Shown: positions 25,712 through 36,571, counted from the stretch's first letter. The stretch is DNA of 64,000 nt from Pararhodobacter zhoushanensis (GCF_003990445.1 NZ_REEZ01000013.1:1-64000), one strand, 5' to 3'. Notes: generated by a model not told the origin, from the letters alone. Program-made: numbers and translations.

Positions 25712-25859
25712 GCAGTGCGCGGCCCCGCGTCGCACAGCTGTCACGCAATCACGTCATCCTGTCCCCGTCCCCCATTTCGCGGGGTTGTCAGGGGTAAAAC
25801 ACCGGATATAGTCGGGGCATCGGCAGCCTCGACGGGTCCCGGACGGGAGAGACGTAAAG

Positions 25860-26444
25860 ATGGACGGCGATTTCAGACAAGCGTTTGTGCATGAGCCAGC
25901 GGCACTCAAGCAGTTCCCGGCTTTGGTGCTGAATGCGGACTATAGACCCCTTTCCTACTACCCCCTGTCGCTGTGGCCGTGGCAAGAGGCGGTAAAGGCG
26001 GTCTGGATGGACCGCGTGACCATCGCCGCCGAGTATGAGCAGACCGTGCATTCGCAGCGCATGGAGATGCGAATACCCTCGGTCGTGGTGCTGAAAGATT
26101 ACGTCAAACCCCGAAAGCGCGTGGCCTTCACGCGCTTTAATCTTTTCTTGCGCGATGAATTCGTCTGTCAGTATTGCGGCTCGCGCCACGATCTGACCTT
26201 TGATCACGTCGTCCCCCGTGCTCATGGTGGCATCACCAGCTGGGAAAACGTCGTCGCCGCCTGCGCGCCGTGCAACCTGAGCAAAGGCTCCAAGACGCTG
26301 CGCAATTCGGGCCTCAAGCTGCAGCGCACGCCGCGGCGCCCCATGGCGTCAGAGCTGATCGAACGCGGCCGCCGCTTTCCGCCCAATCACCTGCATGAAA
26401 GCTGGGCGGATTATCTCTATTGGGACACCGAGCTTGACGCCTGA
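25860..26444 (+). CDS. HNH endonuclease family protein
   Basis: 194 residues. The C-terminal half is a zinc-stabilised HNH domain: CQYCG (Cys103/106), LTFDHVVPRAHGG (Asp115-His116), SWENVVAACAPCN (Asn130, Cys135/138). The N-terminal part (LVLNADYRPLSYYPLSLWPW) is conserved in a large group of chromosomal HNH proteins found in most Alphaproteobacteria and Actinobacteria, whose role is not known. It is not linked to a restriction system or phage genes. DNA repair is a reasonable guess only. Confidence 0.88.
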   Translation: MDGDFRQAFVHEPAALKQFPALVLNADYRPLSYYPLSLWPWQEAVKAVWMDRVTIAAEYEQTVHSQRMEMRIPSVVVLKDYVKPRKRVAFTRFNLFLRDEFVCQYCGSRHDLTFDHVVPRAHGGITSWENVVAACAPCNLSKGSKTLRNSGLKLQRTPRRPMASELIERGRRFPPNHLHESWADYLYWDTELDA

Positions 26445-26511
26445 GACCCGCTGCGCTTGACTCGCGGGCAAGAGGCTGGACTTTGCCGCCAGAGACCTCT
26501 ATCTGCACCCG

Positions 26512-26527
26512 TAGTTAACGCTAACAT
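26512..26527. promoter_or_regulatory. LacI-type palindrome in front of zwf
   Basis: TAGTTAACGCTAACAT contains the near-perfect inverted repeat GTTA-ACGC-TAAC, the form bound by LacI-family regulators. It lies 15 bp upstream of the zwf ATG, just before the ribosome binding site. In Alphaproteobacteria the LacI-family regulator CceR controls central carbon genes including zwf; this could be its site. Confidence 0.5.
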
Positions 26528-26541
26528 CCGCAGGAGCCGAC

Positions 26542-27990
26542 ATGGTCGCCCGCGTCATACCCGTCGAGCCTTTCGATCTGGTCATTTTCGGTGCCACCGG
26601 CGATCTCGCCCGGCGCAAGATTCTGCCTGCCCTCTGCCGTCGCTATGCCGAGGGGCAAATGCCCCCCGAAGGCCGCATCATTGGTGCAGCCCGTACCGAG
26701 CTGACGCGCGAAGAATTCCACACCATGGTGTCGGAAGCCTTTGACGAGTTCCTCGGCGCGTCGGCCCCCGATGCCGCCTTGCGCGCCGAATTCTTCGAGC
26801 GGCTCGATTACATCACCATCGACGCGCTGGGGGATGACGGCTGGAACGATCTGTCAGGCCGTTTGCGCGATGACGTGGTGCGTGCCTTCTATTTCTCGGT
26901 TGGCCCGTCGCTGTTTGGCCCGCTGGCCACCGGCCTTGGCCGCTTTGGTCTGGTGACGCCGGAAACCCGGATCGTGGTCGAAAAGCCCTTCGGCAACGAT
27001 CTGGAAACCGCGCGCGCGCTGAACCAGACACTGGCGGCGCATTTCAACGAAACGCAGATCTACCGCATCGACCACTATCTCGGCAAAGAGACCGTGCAGA
27101 ACCTGATGGCGGTGCGCTTCGCCAACATCCTGTTCGAACCGCTGTGGAACGCCCGCTTCGTTGACCACGTGCAGATCACGGTGGCCGAAACCGTCGGCGT
27201 CGGCGGTCGTGGGGCCTATTACGACAAATCGGGCGCGATGCGCGATATGGTGCAGAACCATATGATGCAGCTTCTTTGCCTGATCGCGATGGAGCCGCCC
27301 TATAGCTTCGAGCCGGATGCCGTGCGCGACGAAAAGCTCAAGGTTATCCATGCTTTGGACCCGGTTGAGCCGCGTCAGGTCGTGCGCGGTCAGTATGGCG
27401 GCGGCGCGGATACGGCATCTTATGCGGATGAGGTCGAGACCCCGGATTCCAATACTGAAAGCTACATCGCGCTCAAGGTCGGGATTTCCAACTGGCGCTG
27501 GAAGGGCACGCCCTTTTATCTGCGCACGGGCAAACGCCTGCGCGCCCGCACGTCCGAGATCGCCGTCACCTTCCGCGACCCGCCGCATTCGATCTTTGGC
27601 GAGGATGCGCCGTGGAAGGCCAATATTCTGGTCATCCGCCTGCAACCCGATGAAGGCATGACGCTGAAGGTGATGATCAAGGAACCCGGCCCCGGCGGCA
27701 TGCGTCTGAAGGACGTGGCGCTGGACATGTCCTTTGCCGACGCTCTGGGCGAAGACATGCACATCCCCGACGCTTACGAGCGCCTGATCATGGATGTCAT
27801 TCGCGGCAACCAGACGCTGTTCATGCGCGGTGACGAGGTTGAAGCGGCCTGGGCCTGGACCGATCCGATCATCGGCGCGTGGCAAAAATCGGCTGATACG
27901 CCAAAACCTTACGATCCGGGGTCGTCGGGACCGGATGAGGCGCTTAAGTTGATCCATCTGGATGGTAGAAGCTGGCGCGAGATCCGTTGA
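26542..27990 (+). CDS. zwf: Glucose-6-phosphate 1-dehydrogenase
   Basis: 482 residues. The dinucleotide motif GATGDLARRK is at residues 17-26, the substrate/catalytic motif RIDHYLGKE at about 174-182, and the coenzyme region and C-terminal beta sheet are complete. It oxidises glucose-6-phosphate to 6-phosphogluconolactone with NAD(P)+. AGGAG lies 7 bases before the ATG. Its stop overlaps the pgl start (TGATG), so the two are translationally coupled. A palindromic operator lies immediately upstream. Confidence 0.97.
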   Translation: MVARVIPVEPFDLVIFGATGDLARRKILPALCRRYAEGQMPPEGRIIGAARTELTREEFHTMVSEAFDEFLGASAPDAALRAEFFERLDYITIDALGDDGWNDLSGRLRDDVVRAFYFSVGPSLFGPLATGLGRFGLVTPETRIVVEKPFGNDLETARALNQTLAAHFNETQIYRIDHYLGKETVQNLMAVRFANILFEPLWNARFVDHVQITVAETVGVGGRGAYYDKSGAMRDMVQNHMMQLLCLIAMEPPYSFEPDAVRDEKLKVIHALDPVEPRQVVRGQYGGGADTASYADEVETPDSNTESYIALKVGISNWRWKGTPFYLRTGKRLRARTSEIAVTFRDPPHSIFGEDAPWKANILVIRLQPDEGMTLKVMIKEPGPGGMRLKDVALDMSFADALGEDMHIPDAYERLIMDVIRGNQTLFMRGDEVEAAWAWTDPIIGAWQKSADTPKPYDPGSSGPDEALKLIHLDGRSWREIR

Positions 27991-28661
27991 TGGACTTTAT
28001 TGAATATTCCGACAGCGACATGATGATGTTGTCGCTGGCCCGACAATTATCGCGCGACCTGCGCGAGGCTTTGGCACGACGCGACCGCGCCCTGTTTGCA
28101 GTGCCCGGCGGCAACACGCCGGGACCGGTGTTCGACATGCTGGCCGCCGTTGATCTTGACTGGGACCGGGTCGACATCGTGCCCGGCGACGAGCGCTGGC
28201 TCCCCGAGGATCACCCCCGCTCGAACGCCGGCCAGATCCGCGCACGGCTGATGCGCGGCAAGGCCTCGGCGGCACGGCTGATTTCGCTCTGGCGCGATGT
28301 ACCCACCCCCGAAGAAGGCGCGGCCGAGATCGCCGACACGCTCGATGCCCTGCTGCCGGTCGATGTGGCGCTGGTGGGCATGGGCGCGGACATGCACACG
28401 GCCTCGCTGTTTCCGGGGGCGAACAACCTTGAGGCGGCGCTGGCTGCGCACGCGCCCTCGGTCCTGCCGATCACCGCACCGGGCGCGCCCGAGCCGCGTG
28501 TCACGCTCAGCGCGCGGGTGTTGAAAGACGCCTTTGCGCTGCATGTGCTGATTACCGGGGCTGAGAAGCGCACCGCGCTGGAACAGGCGCAGAAGCTGTC
28601 ACCGATGGAAGCCCCGATCGCTGCCCTGCTGCACAACGCCACGGTTCACTGGGCGCCGTAA
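27990..28661 (+). CDS. pgl: 6-phosphogluconolactonase
   Basis: 223 residues. DevB-type lactonase with FAVPGGNTPGPVFDML (about 32-47), the active-site stretch DIVPGDERWLPEDHPRSN and VALVGMGADMHTASLFPG (about 125-142). It hydrolyses the lactone made by Zwf to 6-phosphogluconate, the entry point of the Entner-Doudoroff route (edd/eda not in the window). The start ATG shares its A with the zwf TGA stop. It ends 18 bp from the convergent olsA. Confidence 0.95.
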   Translation: MDFIEYSDSDMMMLSLARQLSRDLREALARRDRALFAVPGGNTPGPVFDMLAAVDLDWDRVDIVPGDERWLPEDHPRSNAGQIRARLMRGKASAARLISLWRDVPTPEEGAAEIADTLDALLPVDVALVGMGADMHTASLFPGANNLEAALAAHAPSVLPITAPGAPEPRVTLSARVLKDAFALHVLITGAEKRTALEQAQKLSPMEAPIAALLHNATVHWAP

Positions 28662-28679
28662 CCCGCGGGCCGAAAACGT

Positions 28680-29558
28680 TTAATCGCGCATCACCCCGTC
28701 CGGCAAACGCTGGACCAGCGCCGATTTGACCGCTGCCTCGCAATGCCTTGCCAGTTCCTTGCGACCGGGGAAGTCCGAAACCTTGACCGGCGGATGGAAC
28801 ACAACCTCGACCCGCCCCTGGCGAGGCTGCGCGGCGACGCGCAGCAGATGCCCGAAAAACGACAGATCGCCCCACCAGCCATAAAATCGCGGATCGCGGT
28901 TGCTGGGGCCGATATAGACCAGCGAAACGGGCTGAACCGACAGAATATCAACCAGCTCATCCGAGAAGAACGCGGCAAAGAGCGTTGGTTTGAAAGGCAA
29001 AACCCGCGCACCATCGGAACTTGTCCCCTCGGGGAAGAAACACAGATGGTGCCCGGCTCGCAGCCGCGCCTCGAACACCATTTTCTGCAAGCGGGCGTCC
29101 CGTGCATCGCGGCGGATGAACACCGTCCCTGTTGCCCGCGCCAGCCAGCCGATGGCGGGCCAGCGCGCGACCTCTTCCTTGGCGACAAAATAGATCCGCT
29201 GTGGGGCGTTGAGCGTGAAAATATCCAGCCATCCCGCATGGTTGGCGACCACTGCGCCGCGCCCCTGCATCCGCTCGCCCGACACCTGCAGCCCGATCCC
29301 CAGCACCAGCAGCGCCGCCTTGCACACCCCTTGCGTGACGTAAGGCGTCACCGGGCGGCGCAGGCCAAAGAGTGGCCGCTCGAAGAGCCGCAAAAGCAGA
29401 TGCACGGCCAGCCCGCCGAACACCACCACCACCAGCAGCGGCACCCGCCACGCCAGCATCAGCCAGCCCAGAGGGCCGATGCGAACCGCAGGCGGCTCGC
29501 CTTCGGGCGAGACCCAGGTCAGCTCAGCGGCGGGGCGTTTTGCGGGCGTAGAAGTCAA
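28680..29558 (-). CDS. olsA: Lyso-ornithine lipid O-acyltransferase
   Basis: 292 residues. A hydrophobic segment (about 28-55) precedes the PlsC-type acyltransferase domain, with the catalytic NHAGWLD (His107, Asp112) and the FPEGTSS glycerophosphate-site motif (175-181). OlsA transfers an acyl chain from acyl-ACP to the hydroxyl of lyso-ornithine lipid, completing the phosphorus-free ornithine lipid; OlsA enzymes can also make phosphatidic acid. It overlaps olsB by 35 bp and begins with TTG (MTSTPAKRP), so it depends on olsB translation. The neighbouring olsB makes the assignment firm. Confidence 0.88.
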   Translation of the reverse strand: MTSTPAKRPAAELTWVSPEGEPPAVRIGPLGWLMLAWRVPLLVVVVFGGLAVHLLLRLFERPLFGLRRPVTPYVTQGVCKAALLVLGIGLQVSGERMQGRGAVVANHAGWLDIFTLNAPQRIYFVAKEEVARWPAIGWLARATGTVFIRRDARDARLQKMVFEARLRAGHHLCFFPEGTSSDGARVLPFKPTLFAAFFSDELVDILSVQPVSLVYIGPSNRDPRFYGWWGDLSFFGHLLRVAAQPRQGRVEVVFHPPVKVSDFPGRKELARHCEAAVKSALVQRLPDGVMRD

Positions 29559-30333
29559 CGGCTCTCTCGGACATGCGGGACGTGTCCATGATCAGACAGA
29601 CGTCGGTGGTGTTGAAGTCGGTGTCGATATAGGCACCCTCGCCGACGAAACCACCCAGCCGCAGATAGGCGCGGATCAGCGGTGGAATTGCCGCCGTCGC
29701 GCGCGCGCGGTCCAGTGTGTCCGGCTTCAGCAGATCCATCCGCTGCGCCTGCGGGCCGGGACGCACAGCGACGCGCAAGGCATCCGGTGCCAGATGGTGG
29801 GTGTGCAGATAGCTCAGCGCCTCGGCATGCACGGCGGGGTCTGTCCCGTGGAACGAGGCCACGCCGAACAGGATTTCGATCCCCCGTTCCAGCACATATT
29901 CCGCCACGCCGTTCCAAAGCAGCAGCATGACCGGCCCGCGCCGATGCGCCGGGTGGACGCAGCTGCGGCCCAGTTCGACCAGTTTGCGCCCCGAGCCGCG
30001 CAGCGGGGCCAGATCATATTCGGCATCCGAATAGAAGCGCCCCAGCTCTTGCGCCCGCTCTTGCGGCATCAGCCGGTAGACACCCACCACATGCGCCAGC
30101 GTCGCCGGATCGACCGCGCGGTCCACCAGCAGCAGATGGTCGAAATAGGGATCCAGCGCATCGCGTTCCAGACGCCGCACGTGATCAGCGCCCTCGCAAA
30201 CCGCGCCCAGCTCTTCGACGAACACGTCATAGCGCAGACGTTGAGCGCCCAGCAGATCGGCCTCATCACGGGCCAGCCGCACTTCATAGCCTTGATCTTT
30301 GTGCGCCGCAGAGGGGGTGCGTGCGTCGTTCAT
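29524..30333 (-). CDS. olsB: L-ornithine N-alpha-acyltransferase
   Basis: 269 residues of the GNAT/autoinducer-synthase-like fold. Family motifs: LRYDVFVEELGA (about 32-43), GVYRLMPQ, ELGRSCVHPAHRR (about 112-124), LFGVASFHGTDP, and LIRAYLRLGGFVGEGA near the C-terminus. OlsB attaches a 3-hydroxy fatty acid from ACP to ornithine, the first step of ornithine lipid synthesis, often important when phosphate is scarce. It is translationally linked to olsA. A paralogue lies at 11734. No Pho box was recognised upstream. Confidence 0.9.
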   Translation of the reverse strand: MNDARTPSAAHKDQGYEVRLARDEADLLGAQRLRYDVFVEELGAVCEGADHVRRLERDALDPYFDHLLLVDRAVDPATLAHVVGVYRLMPQERAQELGRFYSDAEYDLAPLRGSGRKLVELGRSCVHPAHRRGPVMLLLWNGVAEYVLERGIEILFGVASFHGTDPAVHAEALSYLHTHHLAPDALRVAVRPGPQAQRMDLLKPDTLDRARATAAIPPLIRAYLRLGGFVGEGAYIDTDFNTTDVCLIMDTSRMSERAVDFYARKTPRR

Positions 30334-30424
30334 CGCAGTCTCGCTTTAGCAAAGAGGCGGGCAATTGACACAGCCGCAAGCTGCGCCTTACCCTTTTGGC
30401 AGGGTTGGCCTGCCCGGTGCGGGA

Positions 30425-30598
30425 TCACTGGCCCGGCATCCATTCAAGGTCGATTACCCGTGTATCCACCACCACCTTGCCCGCTTCTTCAAAATTTACC
30501 GTCACGCGCGGGCCAACGACGGACTGTACCTGCCCCAGTCCCCAGTCCGGCTGGGTGGGATGGCGGACGAACATACCGGGTTCAAGCAACTGAGACAT
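30425..30598 (-). CDS. DUF3553 small protein
   Basis: 57 residues, easy to miss by size. It reads MSQLLEPGMFVRHPTQPDWG, then LGQVQSVVGPRVTVNFEEAG and ends VIDLEWMPGQ. The pattern (EPGxxVRHPxxPDWGxGQVQS...VTVNFxExGKVV) matches DUF3553, a short beta-rich, CarD/KOW-like domain. A GGTAGGA-type ribosome binding site lies upstream of the ATG. Function unknown; CarD-like folds often bind RNA polymerase or nucleic acid. It is divergent from chpT (31 bp apart) and 91 bp upstream of olsB on the same strand. Confidence 0.85.
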   Translation of the reverse strand: MSQLLEPGMFVRHPTQPDWGLGQVQSVVGPRVTVNFEEAGKVVVDTRVIDLEWMPGQ

Positions 30599-30629
30599 CG
30601 GGTCCTACCTTTCTTCCGGGGGCACAGTG

Positions 30630-31196
30630 ATGCCCGAGGTGCGCGATCTTGCAGCCTTGGTCAGCTCGCGGCTTTGCCATGATCTCGTAAGCCCTCTCGG
30701 CGCGATCGGCAACGGGGTCGAGCTGATGCGGATGATGCAACTCGACTCGCCCGAGCTGGATCTGATCGAACAGGCCGCCAAGGCGGCGCAGGCGCGGGTG
30801 CACTTGTTTCGCCTCGCCTTCGGTGTTGCGCAAGACGGGCAAGAGGTTCGCGCTGCCGAACTGGCACAGGCGCTGGACGGCATAGCGATACAGGGCCGCG
30901 TCACGCTGCGCAGCGCCTGCACAGCACCGGTGCCGCGCCCGCTGGCCAAGCGCCTGACCTTGGCTGCCCTGTGTGCTGACAGCGCCCTGCCCTACGGTGG
31001 TGAGATCGCGGTCGAGCCGGGCGGCGTTATCGCCACCTCCCCGCGCCTGACCCTCGATGCCGATTTATGGGATCCGCTCAGCCAGGGAGAGATCCCGCCC
31101 GAGCTTTCGGCAAAATCGGTGCACTTCGGTCTGCTGGCGTCGCTGGGTCCCGTCCAGATCGAACGGGACGAGACCCAGGTGACGCTTCGGCTGTAG
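30630..31196 (+). CDS. chpT: Histidine phosphotransferase ChpT
   Basis: 188 residues. The dimerisation helix carries the phosphoacceptor His17 in SRLCHDLVSPLGAIGNG, a form shared with ChpT and HisKA-like phosphotransferases; the C-terminal half resembles a degenerate HATPase fold (LAALCADSALPYGGEIAVEP). ChpT passes phosphate from CckA to CtrA and CpdR, which in Rhodobacterales regulate motility, gene transfer agents and stress traits rather than viability. A GTG overlaps just upstream; ATG 30630 fits GGGGG at 30617-30622. It ends exactly where convergent proA ends. Confidence 0.9.
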   Translation: MPEVRDLAALVSSRLCHDLVSPLGAIGNGVELMRMMQLDSPELDLIEQAAKAAQARVHLFRLAFGVAQDGQEVRAAELAQALDGIAIQGRVTLRSACTAPVPRPLAKRLTLAALCADSALPYGGEIAVEPGGVIATSPRLTLDADLWDPLSQGEIPPELSAKSVHFGLLASLGPVQIERDETQVTLRL

Positions 31197-32453
31197 TCAG
31201 GGCCGGATCGTACCGTCGCCGGTGACCAGATACTTGAAGCTGGTCAGCTGCTCGGCCCCGACCGGCCCCCGCGCGTGCATCTTGCCGGTGGCGATGCCGA
31301 TCTCGGCCCCCATGCCGAACTCACCGCCATCGGCGAACTGGGTCGAGGCATTCTGCATCAGGATCGCGCTGTCCAGCCGGGCGAAGAAGCGGTCTGCCGT
31401 GGCCTGGTTTTCGGTCAGGATCGATTCCGTGTGCTGGCTGCCATATTTGCGGATATGCGCAATCGCCCCGTCCACGCCATCGACCAGTTTGGCGGCGATG
31501 ATCATGTCTAGAAACTCGCGGCCGAAATCCTCGGGCGTGGCTTTCACCGTGCCTTTGACGGTCAACAGCTCACCCTCAGTACGCACCTCGACCCCGGCCT
31601 TGAGCAGATCCTCGATCAGCACCGCGCCATGGCGGGCGTAGAAGCTGCGGTCAATCAGCAGCGTCTCGGCCGAGCCGCAGATCCCCGTGCGTCGGGTCTT
31701 GGCGTTCAGAACCACCCGGCGCGCCTTGGCCAGATCGGCGTCGCCATCAGCATAGACGTGGCAGATGCCCTCAAGATGCGCGAAGACCGGCACGCGCGCT
31801 TCGGCCTGCACCAGCCCGACCAGCCCCTTGCCCCCGCGCGGCACGATCACGTCGATGTACTTGACCATGCGCAGCATCTCGGCCACGGCCTCGCGGTCGC
31901 GGGTCGGCACCATCTGGATCGCGGCCTCGGGCAGCCCGGCGGTCTTGAGCCCTTCGACCATGCACCCCAGCAGCGCCATCGAGGAATGATAGCTCTCAGA
32001 CCCGCCGCGCAGGATCACGGCATTGCCCGACTTCAGGCACAGCGCAGCGGCATCGGCGGTGACATTCGGGCGGCTCTCATAGATCACGCCGATGACACCC
32101 AAAGGCGTGCGCAGCCGGCGGATATGCAGGCCCGAGGGCATGTCCCATTCCGCCAGCACCGCCCCGATCGGATCGTCCTGCGCAGCCACCGCCTGCAATC
32201 CCGCCACGATCGACGCGATCCGCGCCTCGTCGAGTTCCAGCCGATCCAGCATCGCTGCGCTCAGGCCTTTGTCGCGACCGAACGCCATGTCCTTGGCATT
32301 CGCCGCCAGAATCGCCGGGACGCTATCGGCTACAGCGTCAGCCGCCGCCAGCAAGGCCGTCTTCTTGGCCTCGGCACTGGCAAAGCCCAATTCGGCCGAG
32401 GCGTCGCGCGCCTGTCTGCCGATCTCTTCCATCATCGCCGCGATATCGCTCAT
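31197..32453 (-). CDS. proA: Gamma-glutamyl phosphate reductase
   Basis: 418 residues from [10 protein letters not shown]. Catalytic Cys259 is in [13 protein letters not shown]; the NADPH-binding regions [18 protein letters not shown] and [10 protein letters not shown] are intact. ProA reduces glutamyl-5-phosphate from ProB to glutamate semialdehyde in proline synthesis. The start is set at 32453; codons upstream fall into a GC-rich repeat. That repeat separates proA from proB, so the two may not form a simple bicistronic unit. Confidence 0.96.
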   Translation of the reverse strand: MSDIAAMMEEIGRQARDASAELGFASAEAKKTALLAAADAVADSVPAILAANAKDMAFGRDKGLSAAMLDRLELDEARIASIVAGLQAVAAQDDPIGAVLAEWDMPSGLHIRRLRTPLGVIGVIYESRPNVTADAAALCLKSGNAVILRGGSESYHSSMALLGCMVEGLKTAGLPEAAIQMVPTRDREAVAEMLRMVKYIDVIVPRGGKGLVGLVQAEARVPVFAHLEGICHVYADGDADLAKARRVVLNAKTRRTGICGSAETLLIDRSFYARHGAVLIEDLLKAGVEVRTEGELLTVKGTVKATPEDFGREFLDMIIAAKLVDGVDGAIAHIRKYGSQHTESILTENQATADRFFARLDSAILMQNASTQFADGGEFGMGAEIGIATGKMHARGPVGAEQLTSFKYLVTGDGTIRP

Positions 32454-32469
32454 CCGTTTCACCCTCATC

Positions 32470-32560
32470 TGTCCCCAAATATCCACGGGGGGTGTCCAGA
32501 GGGGGGAGCGTGCTCCCCCCTCGGCGAGGGGGTCCGGGGGGCGAGCAGCCCCCCGGCTTT
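32470..32560 (+). repeat. Dispersed GC-rich palindromic repeat, copy 3 (between proB and proA)
   Basis: AAATATCCACGGGGGG begins at 32477; bases 32477-32522 equal 4864-4909. A second hairpin CCGGGGGGC-GAGCA-GCCCCCCGG follows. Unlike the other two copies it lies between co-directional genes of one pathway, 5 bp before the proB stop on the minus strand side and 17 bp from the proA start. Confidence 0.8.
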
Positions 32561-32564
32561 CCTC

Positions 32565-34768
<2,204 letters not shown>

Positions 34769-34820
34769 TCAAGGCCCGCGCATGAGGCGCGGGCCGGAGG
34801 AAGGGTGCGACAGGGGCCGG

Positions 34821-35378
34821 TCAGGCCAGTTTGCGCAGATAGGTCCAGGTTGGCACGGTGGCGTGGCGCGCCAGCGAGTGCGCCTCGGCATCGCCGATAT
34901 AGTCAAACCCGGCATTGGTCAGCACGCGGGCCGAAACAGGATTGTCCTGAAACACCTCGGCGAAGACCGTTTTGTTACGGTGCGGATTGGTGTCCAGCAG
35001 CGCCTTGACCGCCGCCGAGGCGATCCCGGCATGCCAGAAATCCGGCGCGACCCAATAGCCGATCTGGCTCTGGTTGCGATCCAGCGACTTGAGCGACACC
35101 ACGCCCAGAAATGACGGCGCACCCTGCGGTCTGCCGTCGATCGCCCAGACATCCTCTTCCCGGTCCTCGGCCAGCGCTGCGTCGATATACGCCTGCGTTG
35201 CCGCCGCCGTCAGCGGATGCGGAATCGAGCGCGTCCCCTCGGCCACCCGTCGGTCGCTGGTATAGATGTGCAACAAAGCAGCATCCTGACGGCCCAGCGG
35301 ACGCAGGATCAGATGATCTGCTTCGATGCTGGGTTGAGTCCGGCTGACAGCGGGGGTCTTGGTGAAGCGGATCGTCAT
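34821..35378 (-). CDS. GNAT N-acetyltransferase (RimJ/RimL type)
   Basis: 185 residues. LILRPLGRQDAALL (about 23-36) opens the fold, IGYWVAPDFWHAGIASAAVK (about 106-125) contains the acetyl-CoA loop, and SARVLTNAGFDYIG (about 150-163) is the typical C-terminal motif of the RimJ/RimL group. Substrate unknown: ribosomal-protein or small-molecule amine acetylation. The start at 35378 has AGGA upstream. It sits inside the conserved rplU-rpmA-obgE neighbourhood, a position often held by such an acetyltransferase in Rhodobacteraceae, but a terminator after rpmA suggests a separate transcript. Confidence 0.85.
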   Translation of the reverse strand: MTIRFTKTPAVSRTQPSIEADHLILRPLGRQDAALLHIYTSDRRVAEGTRSIPHPLTAAATQAYIDAALAEDREEDVWAIDGRPQGAPSFLGVVSLKSLDRNQSQIGYWVAPDFWHAGIASAAVKALLDTNPHRNKTVFAEVFQDNPVSARVLTNAGFDYIGDAEAHSLARHATVPTWTYLRKLA

Positions 35379-35428
35379 GAGGATCGTCCTGGTCTTCTGC
35401 CACAAAAACGCATGACAGACAAAAGAAT

Positions 35429-35456
35429 GGGGGCCGACAGCGTTCTGTCGGCCCCC
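35429..35456 (-). terminator. Terminator of rplU-rpmA
   Basis: On the minus strand GGGGGCCGACAG pairs perfectly with CTGTCGGCCCCC around AACG (12-bp stem), followed by ATTCTTTTGT. It lies 30 bp after the rpmA stop. Confidence 0.9.
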
Positions 35457-35485
35457 GTGTAACGTGCAAATGTAAAGCCTTTGCG

Positions 35486-35758
35486 TTACTCGGCAGCCTC
35501 ACTCACCACTGGTACGATCGACACAAAGCTGCGCCCCCGGAACCCTTTGGTGAAGGTGACGCGACCGTCGGTCGTGGCGAACAGGGTGTGATCGCGGCCC
35601 ATGCCGACGCCGGTACCAGCAAAGTGCTTGGTGCCGCGCTGGCGCACGATGATGTTGCCGGCGATGCAGACTTGACCGCCGTAGATCTTAACACCAAGGC
35701 GGCGACCCGCAGAGTCGCGACCGTTGCGGGATGAACCGCCTGCTTTTTTGTGTGCCAT
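35486..35758 (-). CDS. rpmA: 50S ribosomal protein L27
   Basis: 90 residues. The N-terminus [20 protein letters not shown] is the conserved L27 tail that reaches the peptidyl-transferase centre; [15 protein letters not shown] and [11 protein letters not shown] follow. It has no cleavable N-terminal extension of the Firmicute type. Co-transcribed with rplU (5 bp apart). Confidence 0.98.
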   Translation of the reverse strand: MAHKKAGGSSRNGRDSAGRRLGVKIYGGQVCIAGNIIVRQRGTKHFAGTGVGMGRDHTLFATTDGRVTFTKGFRGRSFVSIVPVVSEAAE

Positions 35759-35763
35759 GGGTG

Positions 35764-36423
35764 TTACTCCTTGTCAGCGGCCAGCGTGGCGGCCTGTTCG
35801 AGCCAGTTGTCACGGGCGATACGGCCCTTGAACGACAGCTGGTCATCCATGTACGCGATTTCCGCTTCCGACCAAGCCGAGATCTGGTCGAAGTGGAACA
35901 CGCCGTTCTGGTGCAGCAGGCCTTCCAGCTTGGGGCCAACGCCCGAGATCTTTTTCAGATCATCGGCTTTGCCGCCACGGGCTTCGGTCAGCAGGTTCGC
36001 CGGGCGGGTGCCCGCGACTTCGCCTGCAACAGCCGGAGCCGCCGCTGCCATCGACGCGCCCGAAACCGAGCCCGAACCGATAGCCGCCTTGACGCCCGAC
36101 GCATCAGCGCCCGAGGCCAGGATGTCCGTCACGCGGACCAGCGTCAGCTTCTGACGGTGGCCTTTGGTACGCTGCGAGCTGTGCTTGCGGCGACGCTTGA
36201 CGAAGTGGATGACCTTGTCACCCTTGATCTGGTCGATGACTTCGGCCTGCACGGCAGCGCCCGCGACGAGCGGCGCACCGATGACCGGCGAGTCGCCGCC
36301 CAGCATCAGAATGTCATTGAACTGGATTTTCTCACCGGCATCCGCCGCGAGACGTTCGACGCGCAGCACGTCGCCCGCTTGGACGCGATACTGTTTACCG
36401 CCGGTCTTGAGGACTGCGAACAT
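35764..36423 (-). CDS. rplU: 50S ribosomal protein L21 with C-terminal helix-hairpin-helix extension
   Basis: 219 residues, about twice the ~103 of normal L21. Residues 1-103 are complete L21 ([40 protein letters not shown]). Residues 104-145 form an Ala/Gly/Ser-rich linker. Residues 150-215 form a helix-hairpin-helix-like domain ([20 protein letters not shown], then [19 protein letters not shown]). This tail resembles a domain also found appended to other proteins of Rhodobacterales, such as NuoE. L21 binds 23S rRNA domain I. The ATG at 36423 has AAAGACAGGAC upstream. No frameshift is present, so this is one continuous protein. Confidence 0.93.
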   Translation of the reverse strand: MFAVLKTGGKQYRVQAGDVLRVERLAADAGEKIQFNDILMLGGDSPVIGAPLVAGAAVQAEVIDQIKGDKVIHFVKRRRKHSSQRTKGHRQKLTLVRVTDILASGADASGVKAAIGSGSVSGASMAAAAPAVAGEVAGTRPANLLTEARGGKADDLKKISGVGPKLEGLLHQNGVFHFDQISAWSEAEIAYMDDQLSFKGRIARDNWLEQAATLAADKE

Positions 36424-36526
36424 GTCCTGTCTTTCCTTATGCTTCCGCGTTCTGTGGCCGCCCTTGCGGGTGTTGCTGGCACGCGCCGCCTCGAACTGCG
36501 CCCCCGTTCGGGAGTATGAAAACGAA

Positions 36527-36566
36527 CCGTGCCCCGGTTCGGCCTTTGGACCGATACGGGGCACGG
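36527..36566 (-). promoter_or_regulatory. Hairpin at the 5' end of the rplU transcript (or upstream terminator)
   Basis: On the minus strand CCGTGCCCCG pairs with CGGGGCACGG (10 bp), enclosing an inner TCGG/CCGA helix, followed by TTCGTTTTC. It starts at the predicted rplU transcription start and lies 104 bases before the coding region. It could be a leader regulating rplU-rpmA, or a terminator for the protease gene whose stop is at 36659. Confidence 0.55.
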
Positions 36567-36571
36567 GGTGG

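Noticed and set aside
30393-30421. GGCAGG/CCTGCC hairpin between DUF3553 and olsB
   Set aside because: Short stem and no T run in either direction; not convincing as a terminator or leader.
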